Below, piece by piece: positions 25,362-34,683 of a DNA stretch of 64,000 nucleotides. The DNA is from Anaerolineae bacterium (GTDB lineage Bacteria; Chloroflexota; Anaerolineae; Aggregatilineales; Phototrophicaceae), in contig JAJEBE010000057.1 in the NCBI GenBank assembly GCA_022822545.1, forward strand, positions 124,001 to 188,000, given 5' to 3'. A program made the translations under genes and the position numbers. Under the pieces are notes generated by a model that was not told the origin of the DNA, did no database searches, and saw only the letters and a list, made by a program, of their open reading frames with translations. Position 1 is the first letter of the stretch, and each line of letters starts with the position of its first letter.

Positions 25362-26332
25362 GCCAAGACATCGCCCTGGAAGTCAATAATCTGCGCGTGC
25401 ATTACAAGACAAGGACGCAAGATGTCAAGGCGGTTGATGACGTCAGCTTCAAGCTCTACGCTGGCGAGCGGCTGGGCGTGGTTGGCGAATCGGGCTCGGG
25501 CAAGACGACGTTGGCGCTGGCATTGATGCGTCTGCATAAGGCGCCGGCTTCAATTGAAGGCGGGGAGGCGATCCTGGACGGGCGCGATCTGCTGAAGCTG
25601 GACCGCGAGGAGATGCGACAGACGCGCTGGAGCAAACTATCGCTGATCCCGCAGGGCTCGATGAACTCGCTCAATCCGGTAATCAAGATCAAGCATCAGA
25701 TGGCGGATGCTATCGAAGCGCATGAACGCGGCCGGACGAAAAGCGAAATCTCGAAGCGCATCTGGCATTTGCTGGGGCGCGTTGGGTTGCCCGAGAGCGT
25801 GGCGGAGATGTACCCGCATGAATTGAGCGGCGGGATGAAGCAGCGGGTTTGCATCGCGCTGGCGATCATCCTCGAGCCGAGCGTCATCATCGCTGATGAG
25901 CCGACGAGCGCGCTTGACGTCGTCGTGCAGCGTGTGGTGATGCAGACGCTGAACGATGTGCAGGCGCAGCTCAACGCGGCGATGATCATCATCGGACATG
26001 ATATGGGGCTGATGGCGCAATCGGCCGACCGTCTGGCGGTGATGTATGCCGGCAAGATGGTCGAGGTTTCGCCGATAGACTCCTTCTTCAAGGATCCGCA
26101 ACATCCCTACAGCAAGCTGCTGATCAGCTCCTTGCCATCGCCGGAGGAAAGACGCGAGTTGGCGGGGATCCCGGGCAGCCAGCCGTCCTTGTTGGACTTG
26201 CCTTCGGGCTGCGCTTTCCATCCGCGCTGCCCGGTGGCGGTGGAGCATTGCAAGCAGGTGGTGCCGCCGCTGCGCGACTTCAGCGGAGGCCGGCGCGCCG
26301 CTTGCCATCTGGTGGAAGAGCAAGCCTCATGA
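25358..26332 (+). CDS. Oligopeptide-type ABC transporter ATP-binding protein (OppD-like)
   Basis: Walker A (GESGSGKTT), the signature LSGGMKQRVCIALA, Walker B (VIIADEPTS) and the switch histidine (IIGHDMG) are intact. The C-terminal extension with the CAFHPRCPVA cysteines is present. It overlaps both neighbours by 4 bases as ATGA. Confidence 0.92.
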   Translation: MSQDIALEVNNLRVHYKTRTQDVKAVDDVSFKLYAGERLGVVGESGSGKTTLALALMRLHKAPASIEGGEAILDGRDLLKLDREEMRQTRWSKLSLIPQGSMNSLNPVIKIKHQMADAIEAHERGRTKSEISKRIWHLLGRVGLPESVAEMYPHELSGGMKQRVCIALAIILEPSVIIADEPTSALDVVVQRVVMQTLNDVQAQLNAAMIIIGHDMGLMAQSADRLAVMYAGKMVEVSPIDSFFKDPQHPYSKLLISSLPSPEERRELAGIPGSQPSLLDLPSGCAFHPRCPVAVEHCKQVVPPLRDFSGGRRAACHLVEEQAS

Positions 26333-27330
26333 CCGGAAAGAACCTGCTTGAATTCGACAGTGTCACTATGGCTTTCGGCGGCAACAAACGCAATCCCGAT
26401 GGCATCGTGGCGCTGGAAGACCTCAACCTGGTGATTGAAGCGGACAAGCCATCGATCATCGCGATTGCCGGCGAGAGCGGCAGCGGCAAGACCACGCTGG
26501 CGCGGCTTGGCCTGGGCATGATCAAGCCGACCGGCGGGCGCGTCATCTACAAGGGCCAAGACCTGTGGGCGATGTCGCCTCAAGAGCGGCGCGACTACCG
26601 GCGCGAAGTGCAGGCGATCTTTCAGGATCCTTTCGCCGTCTACAATCCCTTCTATACGGTCGACCGTTTATTGCTGACGCCGATTCGCACCTTCAAGCTG
26701 GCGAAGGACCGGACGCAGGCGCAGGAGATGATTGAGGACGCGCTGACAAAAGTCGGTCTGCGCGCTGGAGAAGTGCTGGGGCGCTATCCGCATCAGCTAA
26801 GCGGGGGGCAGCGGCAGCGCATCGTGGTGGCGCGCAGTTTGCTATTGCAGCCGAAGATCATCGTGGCGGATGAGCCGGTGTCGATGATTGACGCGTCCTT
26901 GCGGGCGAATATCCTGACGAAGCTGAAAGAACTGCGCGACGAATTCGGCATATCGCTGCTATATATCACGCATGACTTGGCGACGGCGCATCAGATAAGC
27001 GACAAAATCTTCGTCCTCTATCGTGGCCGCGCCGTCGAAATCGGCGATGCCTCCACGGTGATTCGGCATCCGCAGCATCCTTATACGCAACTGCTGGTCA
27101 GCTCAATTCCGCGCCCCGACCCGGACAATACCTGGGAGGGCCGGGTCGAGATTCCACTGGAAGAGTTGACGCCGGGAGCGGACCGGCGCGGCTGCCTCTT
27201 CCGCCACCGCTGTCCCCACGCGATGGTCGAATGCGAGACGACGCCGGGCCACTATACCGGCGGTTATGGGCAGTCGGTGGCTTGTTACCTGTATCAGGAC
27301 AATAGCCAGGTCGCTGAAGTGGCGCAATAG
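26329..27330 (+). CDS. Oligopeptide-type ABC transporter ATP-binding protein (OppF-like)
   Basis: This is the second ATPase of the importer. Walker A (GESGSGKTT), LSGGQRQRIVVARSL, Walker B (IIVADEPVS) and YITHDLA are visible. The ATG at 26329 overlaps the OppD stop as ATGA; the frame is open upstream inside that gene, but no ribosome site favours a longer protein. The usual C-terminal cysteine segment (GCLFRHRCPHA) is present. Confidence 0.92.
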   Translation: MTGKNLLEFDSVTMAFGGNKRNPDGIVALEDLNLVIEADKPSIIAIAGESGSGKTTLARLGLGMIKPTGGRVIYKGQDLWAMSPQERRDYRREVQAIFQDPFAVYNPFYTVDRLLLTPIRTFKLAKDRTQAQEMIEDALTKVGLRAGEVLGRYPHQLSGGQRQRIVVARSLLLQPKIIVADEPVSMIDASLRANILTKLKELRDEFGISLLYITHDLATAHQISDKIFVLYRGRAVEIGDASTVIRHPQHPYTQLLVSSIPRPDPDNTWEGRVEIPLEELTPGADRRGCLFRHRCPHAMVECETTPGHYTGGYGQSVACYLYQDNSQVAEVAQ

Positions 27331-27370
27331 CAGCATTTTCCACGGTGCAAGAACGACGGATGTAATCATG

Positions 27371-27397
27371 GGCGGGCGATCTGATAGGCGCCCCTAC
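27371..27397. repeat. Dispersed palindromic repeat, family 1, short copy
   Basis: GGCGGGCGATCTGATAGGCGCCCCTAC, 40 bases after the OppF stop. It is nearly identical to the copy at 20291. Confidence 0.8.
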
Positions 27398-27422
27398 ATT
27401 TTCTCGAAATGTGACAAGGGAG

Positions 27423-27431
27423 TGGTACAAT
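27423..27431 (+). promoter_or_regulatory. Extended -10 promoter before uronate isomerase
   Basis: TGGTACAAT is an extended -10 with no convincing -35. It lies 36 bases upstream of the ATG, so the uronate/inositol genes may also be transcribed independently of the transporter. Confidence 0.4.
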
Positions 27432-27467
27432 AGCGCCGTTTGCTCAGCCGATTTGACGAGACAGCCA

Positions 27468-28898
27468 ATGCAAGATCGTTATTTCTCCCTGCACCCGGCG
27501 CAGCGGTCGGCCGCGCGGGAACTCTATCTTAGCGTCAAGGACCTGCCGCTGATATGCCCGCACGGGCATGTCGATCCGCAACTCTTCGCCGATCCCGATT
27601 ATCAGTTCGGCAGCCCGGTCGATCTCTTGATCATCCCCGACCACTATGTCTTCCGCATGTTGTATTCGCAGGGGATTGCGCTCGACGAGCTTGGCATACC
27701 CCCCTCTAAATCTCCCCCCAGGAAGAGGGGAGACTTGCCAGGTCGAGCGGAGAGCGATCATCGGGAGATTTGGCGGCTGGTCTGCGCGAACTGGCATCTG
27801 TTCCGCGCGACGCCAACCGGTATCTGGCTGCGCGATGAACTGGCCGATGTCTTCGGCATCAGCCTCAAACTCAACCGCGAGAACGCCGATGCGATATACG
27901 ACGCCATTGATGAGAAGTTGCAAAGCGACCCCTTTCGTCCGCGGGCGCTGTATGAGCGCTTTAATATCGAAGTGCTGGCGACGACAGATGCCGCCACCGA
28001 CCGGCTGGAGGGGCATCAGGCGATACGCGATTCCGGCTGGGCCGGGCGCATCATCCCGACCTTTCGCCCGGACGCGGTGGTGAATATCGCTGGCGCCGAC
28101 TGGCGCGAGAACATCGACCTCCTCAGCGAGGTTGCGGGCGAGGCTGTCAGCGACTTTGCCAGCTATATCCGGGCGCTGGAAGAGCGGCGCGCTTTCTTCA
28201 AGACGATGGGCGCGACCGCAACCGATCACGCCGCGTTGACCGCCTATACCGAGTTCTTGAATTACAGCGAGGCGGACAGTATCTTCCAGCGTGCGCTCAA
28301 AGGCGAGGCGACGGCGAAGGACGCGGCGCGTTTCACCGGGCATATGCTTATTGAAATGGCGCGGATGAGCAGCGAAGACGGCTTGGTCATGCAGCTGCAC
28401 ATCGGCTCCTGGCGCGATCACAATTGGCAAATCTATGCCGATTATGGCCGCGATATGGGGGCGGATATCCCCATCGGCAGCGAATTCACCAAAAATCTCA
28501 AGCCGCTGCTGGATCAATGTGGCAATCGGCGCGACATGACGCTTGTCCTCTTCAACCTGGACGAAACGACCTACAGCCGCGAGTTGGCGCCGCTGGCGGG
28601 GCATTATCCCATCCTGCGCCTGGGACCGCCCTGGTGGTTCTTCGATAGTTGGCTGGGCATGACGCGTTTCCTGGATGCGGTGGTGGAGACGGCCGGCATC
28701 TACAATCTGGCCGGCTTCAACGACGATACGCGCGCCTACCCCTCAATCCCGGCCCGGCACGATGTCTGGCGGCGGGTCTGTGCCGATTGGCTGGCGGGGC
28801 AGATCGTCCGCGGCTTCATCGATGAAGAAGACGCCTTTGAGATGATTCGCGCGCTGGCTTATGACCTGGCGAAGCAGACCTATCGATTGGATGGATGA
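27468..28898 (+). CDS. uxaC: Glucuronate/galacturonate isomerase (uronate isomerase)
   Basis: This enzyme interconverts D-galacturonate/tagaturonate or D-glucuronate/fructuronate, the first cytoplasmic step of uronate breakdown. It is an amidohydrolase-superfamily barrel: CPHGHVDP near the N-terminus supplies the metal histidines, followed by ATTDAATD, the LHIGSWRDHN segment and a late FNDDTRAY region. The ATG at 27468 gives 476 residues, close to the E. coli length of 470. Between residues about 77 and 92 there is a Pro/Lys/Arg-rich stretch (PPSKSPPRKRGDLPG) encoded by a palindromic sequence, absent from the E. coli protein as I recall it, and it looks like an in-frame repeat insertion. It overlaps uxaB by 4 bases. 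Confidence 0.9.
   Translation: MQDRYFSLHPAQRSAARELYLSVKDLPLICPHGHVDPQLFADPDYQFGSPVDLLIIPDHYVFRMLYSQGIALDELGIPPSKSPPRKRGDLPGRAESDHREIWRLVCANWHLFRATPTGIWLRDELADVFGISLKLNRENADAIYDAIDEKLQSDPFRPRALYERFNIEVLATTDAATDRLEGHQAIRDSGWAGRIIPTFRPDAVVNIAGADWRENIDLLSEVAGEAVSDFASYIRALEERRAFFKTMGATATDHAALTAYTEFLNYSEADSIFQRALKGEATAKDAARFTGHMLIEMARMSSEDGLVMQLHIGSWRDHNWQIYADYGRDMGADIPIGSEFTKNLKPLLDQCGNRRDMTLVLFNLDETTYSRELAPLAGHYPILRLGPPWWFFDSWLGMTRFLDAVVETAGIYNLAGFNDDTRAYPSIPARHDVWRRVCADWLAGQIVRGFIDEEDAFEMIRALAYDLAKQTYRLDG
27701..27733. repeat. Palindromic element inserted in frame within uxaC
   Basis: CCCCTCT (27701-27707) pairs with AGAGGGG (27724-27730), and TCTCCCC (27711-27717) also pairs with GGGGAGA (27727-27733). 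It encodes the Pro/Lys/Arg-rich insertion in the uronate isomerase. Confidence 0.7.
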
Positions 28899-30337
28899 CC
28901 GCGATGGAAATCTTGTCACGGAAGTTCTTGGAGAATGAAGCGCGCTATCCGGAGCGGATCGTGCAATTTGGCGGCGGCAATTTCTTGCGCGGCTTCGTCG
29001 ATTGGGTTGCCGATGTGCTCAACGCCGAGACCGATTTCGGCAGTGGTATTGTGATAGTGAAAGCGACGCCCGGCCGTTACGACGCGCTGGACGCGCAAGA
29101 TTGCTTGTTTACGACCTATCTGCATGGCGTTCAAGACGGGCAACTGGTCGAGCGGACGCGGCTGATCAGCGCGGTCAACCGCAGCGTTTATCCTTATGAC
29201 GATTTTGAGGCCTATCTGGCTTTGGCGCGGGGGCCGGAGATACGTTTCATCTTTTCCAATACGACCGAATCCGGCATTGTCTTTTCCGCCGACGATAAAG
29301 CGTCGGACCAGCCGCCCCTAACTTTTCCGGCCAAGCTGACGCGTTTCCTGTACGAGCGCTATCGTCACTTCGACGGGGCGGCCGAGCGCGGCTGCATCAT
29401 CATCCCGACCGAGCTGATCGTGGATAACGCCAGCCGCTTGCGAGCAATCATCCTTGATTATGCCGAACTGTGGCGCCTGGAGCCCGGTTTCGCCGATTGG
29501 GTTGTAGCTCATAATTTGTTCTGCAATACTCTCGTCGACCGCATCATCCCGGGCTTTCCGCAAGCGGAGGCGGAGCGTGTCTTTGCCGATTTGGGTTATG
29601 AAGATCGGCTGCTGGTGGCGGGGGAGATTTATCATAGCTGGATCATTGAAGCGCCGCCGCGTTTGCTGGACGAGTTCCCGGTGGATAAGACGCGTAGTCC
29701 GCTGAATGTCAAGATCGTGGCCGATGCCGCGCCTTACCGCACGATCAAGGTGCGTCTGCTTAACGGCGCTCATAGCTCAATGGTGCCGCTGGGAATCATC
29801 CTGGGCATCGAATCGGTGCGAGAGGCGGTCGAGCATGAGACGCTCGGTCGCTTCCTGCAAGGGCTCGTTTTCGAAGAAGTGATTCCCTCCGTTAGCGAGG
29901 TCCCGCGCGCTGAACTGGAAAGCTTCGCCCGCGATGTTTTTGACCGCTTCCGCAATCCGCATATCCATCATCGGCTGGAGACAATTTCGCTGAACAGCTC
30001 GGCCAAGGTGAAGGAGCGGATTCTGCCCTCGCTGCTGGGCTACCTGGCGCTGACGGGGGAATTGCCGCCGCGGCTGGCAGTTGCGCTGGCGGGCTTCATT
30101 CGCTTGTATCGCGGCGATTTGATCGCGCTGAACGATGATCCGGGGCTGCTGGCCTGGTTCAGGCGCGCCTGGGACGAGGCGCGGTCGACCGAGGCGCTCG
30201 CGCGGACGGTCTTGAGCAACGAGGCGCTCTGGGAGCGTGACCTCTCCGAAACGCCGGGGTTGATCGAACGCATCGCCGAAGCGCTGGAGGCGATGGAAGC
30301 GGGCGCGCTGCTGGATCTGCTGGAGCGGGTTGAGTGA
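28895..30337 (+). CDS. uxaB: Tagaturonate reductase (altronate oxidoreductase)
   Basis: This mannitol-dehydrogenase-family enzyme reduces tagaturonate to altronate with NADH. The N-terminal nucleotide-binding motif reads QFGGGNFLRGF. The family segments FCNTLVDRIIPG and the catalytic lysine/NGAH region (KVRLLNGAHSS) fit UxaB better than the mannonate enzyme UxuB, though the two are hard to separate by eye. Length is 480 residues. It overlaps uxaC by 4 bases and iolC by 1 base. The next step, altronate dehydratase (uxaA), is not in this window. Confidence 0.87.
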   Translation: MTAMEILSRKFLENEARYPERIVQFGGGNFLRGFVDWVADVLNAETDFGSGIVIVKATPGRYDALDAQDCLFTTYLHGVQDGQLVERTRLISAVNRSVYPYDDFEAYLALARGPEIRFIFSNTTESGIVFSADDKASDQPPLTFPAKLTRFLYERYRHFDGAAERGCIIIPTELIVDNASRLRAIILDYAELWRLEPGFADWVVAHNLFCNTLVDRIIPGFPQAEAERVFADLGYEDRLLVAGEIYHSWIIEAPPRLLDEFPVDKTRSPLNVKIVADAAPYRTIKVRLLNGAHSSMVPLGIILGIESVREAVEHETLGRFLQGLVFEEVIPSVSEVPRAELESFARDVFDRFRNPHIHHRLETISLNSSAKVKERILPSLLGYLALTGELPPRLAVALAGFIRLYRGDLIALNDDPGLLAWFRRAWDEARSTEALARTVLSNEALWERDLSETPGLIERIAEALEAMEAGALLDLLERVE

Positions 30338-31332
30338 TGAGCGTTGATCTGATCACGGTCGGGCGGGTGTCGATGGATCTCTTCGCCCGCGATATCGGCG
30401 CTGAGTTTCATGACATTACCGCCTTCGAGACGGGCGTGGGCGGCAGCCCGGTCAATATCGCCATCGGCGCGAGCCGGTTGGGGCTGAAGGCGATCGCCTT
30501 CACCGCCGTTGGCGACGACGAGGTGGGTCGATTCGTCCGGCATTATCTGGAGCGCGAGGGCGTCAATATCGACCATGTCCTCAGCAAAGCGGGATATCGA
30601 ACCGGCATGGCGGTGGTTGGCGTACAGCCGCCGGACCGCTTCCCGCTGCTGTTTTATCGCGAGGATCCGGCCGATATCCACCTGACGATAGAGGAGGCGC
30701 GGACGCTGCCACTGACCGATGCGCGGGCGCTTCAGCTTTCCGGCACGGCCTTTAGCCGGGGCAGTACGCGCGATGTCAGTTTGTATCTGGCGGAGCAGGC
30801 GCGCGCGGGGGAGTTGACGACCTGGATGGACCTGGATCTGCGCCCGGATCAATGGTCGCATCCGCTCGCTTACGGCTTGAATATGCGGACGGTCATGCCA
30901 CTCTGTGATGTCGTCATCGGTACGGAAGAAGAATTCATGGCGGCGCTTTCGTCCGCGCCCGAGGCGATCATGGCGGGCGAGAAAGCGACCGATCGCGCCG
31001 GCTTGCAGCGGCTCTTGCTTGAGACCCGCGCCCAATGCGATCTGACGCTGGTCGTGAAGCGTGGCGCGCGCGGCCTGTCCGTCCTCCGGCGCGACTGCGT
31101 GGTTGATGTGCCGGGTTACCCGGTGGAGATCGTCAATACGGTTGGTGCCGGCGATGGCTTCGCCAGCGGTTTGATCGCCGGCCGGGCGCGCGGCTGGGAT
31201 TGGGAGCGAGCGGCGCGATTCGCTAATGCCTGTGGCGCGCTGGTGGTGACGCGGCACGGTTGCGCGCGGGCGCTGCCATATTGGCGTGAGGTCGAAGATT
31301 TTATCGCGGAAAGGGAGGAGGCAGGGGAATGA
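30337..31332 (+). CDS. iolC: 5-dehydro-2-deoxygluconokinase
   Basis: This PfkB-family kinase phosphorylates 5-dehydro-2-deoxygluconate in the myo-inositol pathway. The N-terminal GGSPVNIAIG motif and the C-terminal NTVGAGDGFASG motif with the catalytic aspartate are complete. LLFYREDPADIHLT and DLDLRPDQWS are specific to IolC rather than to KDG kinase or fructokinase. The ATG at 30337 shares its A with the uxaB stop; a GTG 3 bases earlier is possible. A role as a KDG-type kinase for the uronate route cannot be excluded, since no kdgK is present. Confidence 0.88.
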   Translation: MSVDLITVGRVSMDLFARDIGAEFHDITAFETGVGGSPVNIAIGASRLGLKAIAFTAVGDDEVGRFVRHYLEREGVNIDHVLSKAGYRTGMAVVGVQPPDRFPLLFYREDPADIHLTIEEARTLPLTDARALQLSGTAFSRGSTRDVSLYLAEQARAGELTTWMDLDLRPDQWSHPLAYGLNMRTVMPLCDVVIGTEEEFMAALSSAPEAIMAGEKATDRAGLQRLLLETRAQCDLTLVVKRGARGLSVLRRDCVVDVPGYPVEIVNTVGAGDGFASGLIAGRARGWDWERAARFANACGALVVTRHGCARALPYWREVEDFIAEREEAGE

Positions 31333-32153
31333 GCAATCATCTGAAGTCGAATTATGATGACATGATCATGCTGGATGTGACGCCGGAATCGGCTGGCTGG
31401 AGCTACTTGTCTTATCGCGTGATCCGCCTCGGCGGCGAGCGGGTTTATCTGCATCAAACCGAAGGCAGTGAACTGGCGCTCGTCCCCTTGGAAGGCCGTG
31501 GCCTGGTGCAGACTGCCGCCGGCGACTTCGCGCTGAAGCGGGCCGGCGTCTTTCAGGAGAAGCCGTCGGTTTTGTACCTGCCGCCGGGGCAGGAGCTTGG
31601 CGTGCGGGCAGAGGGCAGTTTCGAGTTCGCGATTGGGGCGGCGCCGGCCGAGGGCAAGTATCCCCCGCGTCTGTTCGGACCCGACGAAATCCGGCAGGAG
31701 CTGCGTGGAGGCGGCGCGGCGCGGCGTCAGGTGCATCACACCCTGGCGCATCCAATGCCGGCCGAACGGCTGATTCTGTATGAAGTCTACGTGCCGGGCG
31801 GCGCCTGGTCGGGCTATCCGCCGCATTGCCACGATGGCTACGGCGGGTCGGCCCATTTGGATGAGACCTATTACTTCCGCACGGACCCGGCCGACGGCGT
31901 GGCGCTGCATCGCAACTACCGGCGTGATACCGGCTTCGAGGAGATCTTCGCCGTGCGCGATCGTGACCTGGTTTTGGTGACGCAGGGCTTTCACTCGACA
32001 TCAGCCGCGCCCGGGTCCAATCTGTATTTTCTGAATTATCTGGCGGGCGAACTGCTGGATGAGGCGCGGGCGACTCCTCCTTATGACGATCCGGATTACG
32101 CCTGGCTCAAGGAGGATTACACCGGCAACCTCATGCGCCTGCCTGTGATGTGA
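31329..32153 (+). CDS. iolB: 5-deoxy-glucuronate isomerase
   Basis: This bicupin isomerase converts 5-deoxy-D-glucuronate to 5-dehydro-2-deoxy-D-gluconate, the substrate of IolC. The metal-binding cupin pattern is visible: PPHCHDG, HLDETYYF and TQGFHS. It belongs to the KduI/IolB family; the sequence fits IolB better, but KduI-like activity on uronates would also suit this locus. It overlaps iolC by 4 bases. The other inositol genes (iolG, iolE, iolD, iolA) are absent from the window. Confidence 0.88.
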   Translation: MSNHLKSNYDDMIMLDVTPESAGWSYLSYRVIRLGGERVYLHQTEGSELALVPLEGRGLVQTAAGDFALKRAGVFQEKPSVLYLPPGQELGVRAEGSFEFAIGAAPAEGKYPPRLFGPDEIRQELRGGGAARRQVHHTLAHPMPAERLILYEVYVPGGAWSGYPPHCHDGYGGSAHLDETYYFRTDPADGVALHRNYRRDTGFEEIFAVRDRDLVLVTQGFHSTSAAPGSNLYFLNYLAGELLDEARATPPYDDPDYAWLKEDYTGNLMRLPVM

Positions 32154-32228
32154 GGCGGGAGAACCCGGCGCCGAGGACTCGTTCGAGTTAATGATATGGA
32201 TCATCACAATATGATTATTAAGTTATAT

Positions 32229-32258
32229 TTGCCTATCATTGAGCAAATAATATATAAT
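32229..32258 (+). promoter_or_regulatory. Promoter before the propeller/peroxidase fusion gene
   Basis: TTGCCT (32229-32234), an 18-base spacer and TATAAT (32253-32258), in a very AT-rich 120-base spacer that also contains an imperfect palindrome around 32190-32220. The downstream ATG is at 32296. Confidence 0.5.
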
Positions 32259-32295
32259 TGTTGATAGCGTAAGTTTGAGTTCAACAGTTACGTGC

Positions 32296-34656
32296 ATGAA
32301 AAAGTGCTTGCTAATCTTTGCAGTCTTCTTAGTATCCATAGTCACGAACGCGCAAGACGAGGTTAGTATTCGAACGGTTGCCGCCGGTTTGTATCATCCG
32401 GCCGGGCTGGCGCTGCTGCCGGATGGCGGCGTCTTGATCGCCGAGGCGGGCGGCCATGGCGAACGCAGCGCCGGCGTCAGCTTGCTGCGGGCGGATGGCA
32501 GTTTGGGCCGCCTAATCTCGGGCATACCCAACACCTTCTCCGAAGACAACTTGATCAGCGCGCCGGCGGTGGCTGTCTCGCCCGATGGCGCCGAGATAAT
32601 CCTGGCGATTGGCGGCTCGCAATTATACAGCTTGCCGAGCGATTTCGCGCGCCGGCTGCCGGAGCGGGCCTTCAGCCCGGCTGACCTGGAGCGGCGACAG
32701 TCCGAGCGGGGCGATGTCTTTCTCTTGCATCCCTTCGATATCGCCTTCGACGGCTCGGGCGCGCCGGTCATCGCCGATGCGGCCGGCGACGGCTTGGTGC
32801 TTGAGGGCGCCGACGGATCGCTCCGTTACCTGCATCGCTTTTCGGCGCTGGATAACCCACGAGAGAGCGGCGGCCGCCTGGATGCGCTGCCGACCGGCCT
32901 GGCGCGGATTGGCGATTCCTTCTACACGACGCTGTTCAGCGGCTGCCCGCATGTGGCCAATGGCGGCGAGTTGGTGGAAGTCACCGACGCTGGTCGGCAG
33001 CGCGCTATCGTTGATGGCTTGAATATGCCTATAGATGTCGCGCTGGATATCACGGGCGCGGTCTGGATCCTGGAGTATGGAGCGGCGCCGGCGGGCAAGG
33101 CATGTTTCAACGAACTGGAAGAAGAAGAGGCGAGCGGGCGGCTTAGCCGCATCAACCAAGGGGGCGCGCTGGAAACGGTGGTTGATGGCTTGCATTTTCC
33201 GGCCGCTGTCCTGCCAATGCCCGATGGCAGCCTGTACGTGACGGAAGCCTATTCCGGCCGCTTGCTGCAAATTCAATTCGGCGCTGTCGCTGATGCGCCG
33301 CGGCGCTTCCCGCCTCATAACAAGCCGGCCGCGAGTTATGCCGATGCGCGCGATCTGGACGCCGCCTTGCGCGTCGTCATTGAAGCGAAAGGCTTAAAGC
33401 CCTATCCCGGGCGCGAGTTGATCGAGCCGGAAAGCGAATTGACGCGGCTGGGCCGGGATCTGTTTTTTGATCCTATCTTGTCGGGAGACCAGAATATCGC
33501 CTGCGCCACTTGCCATCATCCGGCCTTCGCCATGACTGACGGACGCGTCTTGCCGATCGGCGCTGGCGGCCAGGGCCTGGGCGAGAGCCGCGCCTTCCGC
33601 GCGATGATTGCCATGAGAAGCGAGGATGGCCGCGACCATATCGGCACATTGGTTAACCCCTTCGTCGATGTCTTCATTCCGCGCAACAGCCCCACGATTA
33701 TCAACAGCGCCTTGCTGGGCAAGCAATTCTGGGATGGCCGGGTCGAAGAGAATCCGGAATCGAGCGCTGTTATCACGCTGGAAGACGCCGTCAACGACCT
33801 GGATATAAATGATGCGCTGATGGCGCAAGTGCTCTTCCCCATAACTTCCCAACATGAAATGGCCGGCGTAACCTTCGGTGATTTTCCGCCGATGGTGATC
33901 CGCCTGACCTTGCTGAACCGCTTGCGCGAGAATCCAAATTACGCCGCGCGTTTCGCCGATGTTTTTGATACCTCGCATATCAGCTTGCGGCAATTGGCGG
34001 AAGCGGTCGCCGCCTTCGAGCGCCAGTTGATATTCACCGCGGCGCCCTGGGATGACTACCTGGCCGGCGATGAGCAGGCGCTCAGCGAGGCGCAGAAGCG
34101 CGGCGGCCTGCTGTTCTTCGGCGCGCTCAATCAAGGGGTCAACTGCGCGGCCTGCCATAGCGGCGATCTGTTCACCGATCAGAGGTTTCATAACCTGCTG
34201 GCGCCGCAGTTGGGACCAGGCAAGGACAACGGCATTGATGGTCGAGATGACTTTGGTCGCGCCAATGTAAGTTTCGATTATCGCGATCAATACCGCTTCA
34301 AGACGCCGAGCTTGCGCAATGTCGAGTTGACGGCGCCTTACTTCCATAGCGGCGCCTACGGGTCGCTGGAGGCGGTGATCTGGCACCATGCCGATCCCTG
34401 GCGGGCGAATATGGTTTATGCCGCCGAGGAGCATCTGCCGCCGGACTTTCACGATGCTCTGCTGCCCTATGATTTTGAGCGGCAGGCGCACTCCGTCGCC
34501 TATCCGGTTCGCGCGGGCCTGCCGCTTAACGAAGCGGAAGTGGCGGACCTGGTCGCGTTTTTGACCGCCTTGACCGATCCGGCCGCGCGCGATCTGAGCC
34601 ACATTACCCCGACTGAACTGCCCAGCGGGCTGCCGCTGGATCCCCTGCCGCGTTAA
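32296..34656 (+). CDS. Exported beta-propeller/di-haem cytochrome c peroxidase (MauG-like) fusion
   Basis: This 786-residue protein begins with a Sec signal (KKCLLIFAVFLVSIV, cleavage near TNAQ). Residues about 30-330 form a beta-propeller of NHL/ScyD type (HPAGLALLPDGGVLIAEAGG and later repeats). Residues about 370-770 form a di-haem peroxidase with two haem c sites, CATCH at 403-407 and CAACH at 617-621, and a typical KTPSLRNVELTAPYFHSG segment. It should act outside the membrane, oxidising a substrate or reducing peroxide with an electron donor. The ATG at 32296 is chosen over an upstream TTG because it starts the signal peptide. No dedicated partner gene is adjacent. Confidence 0.88.
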   Translation: MKKCLLIFAVFLVSIVTNAQDEVSIRTVAAGLYHPAGLALLPDGGVLIAEAGGHGERSAGVSLLRADGSLGRLISGIPNTFSEDNLISAPAVAVSPDGAEIILAIGGSQLYSLPSDFARRLPERAFSPADLERRQSERGDVFLLHPFDIAFDGSGAPVIADAAGDGLVLEGADGSLRYLHRFSALDNPRESGGRLDALPTGLARIGDSFYTTLFSGCPHVANGGELVEVTDAGRQRAIVDGLNMPIDVALDITGAVWILEYGAAPAGKACFNELEEEEASGRLSRINQGGALETVVDGLHFPAAVLPMPDGSLYVTEAYSGRLLQIQFGAVADAPRRFPPHNKPAASYADARDLDAALRVVIEAKGLKPYPGRELIEPESELTRLGRDLFFDPILSGDQNIACATCHHPAFAMTDGRVLPIGAGGQGLGESRAFRAMIAMRSEDGRDHIGTLVNPFVDVFIPRNSPTIINSALLGKQFWDGRVEENPESSAVITLEDAVNDLDINDALMAQVLFPITSQHEMAGVTFGDFPPMVIRLTLLNRLRENPNYAARFADVFDTSHISLRQLAEAVAAFERQLIFTAAPWDDYLAGDEQALSEAQKRGGLLFFGALNQGVNCAACHSGDLFTDQRFHNLLAPQLGPGKDNGIDGRDDFGRANVSFDYRDQYRFKTPSLRNVELTAPYFHSGAYGSLEAVIWHHADPWRANMVYAAEEHLPPDFHDALLPYDFERQAHSVAYPVRAGLPLNEAEVADLVAFLTALTDPAARDLSHITPTELPSGLPLDPLPR

Positions 34657-34683
34657 TCTCGCTAAGGCAAGCCTCGCGATATT

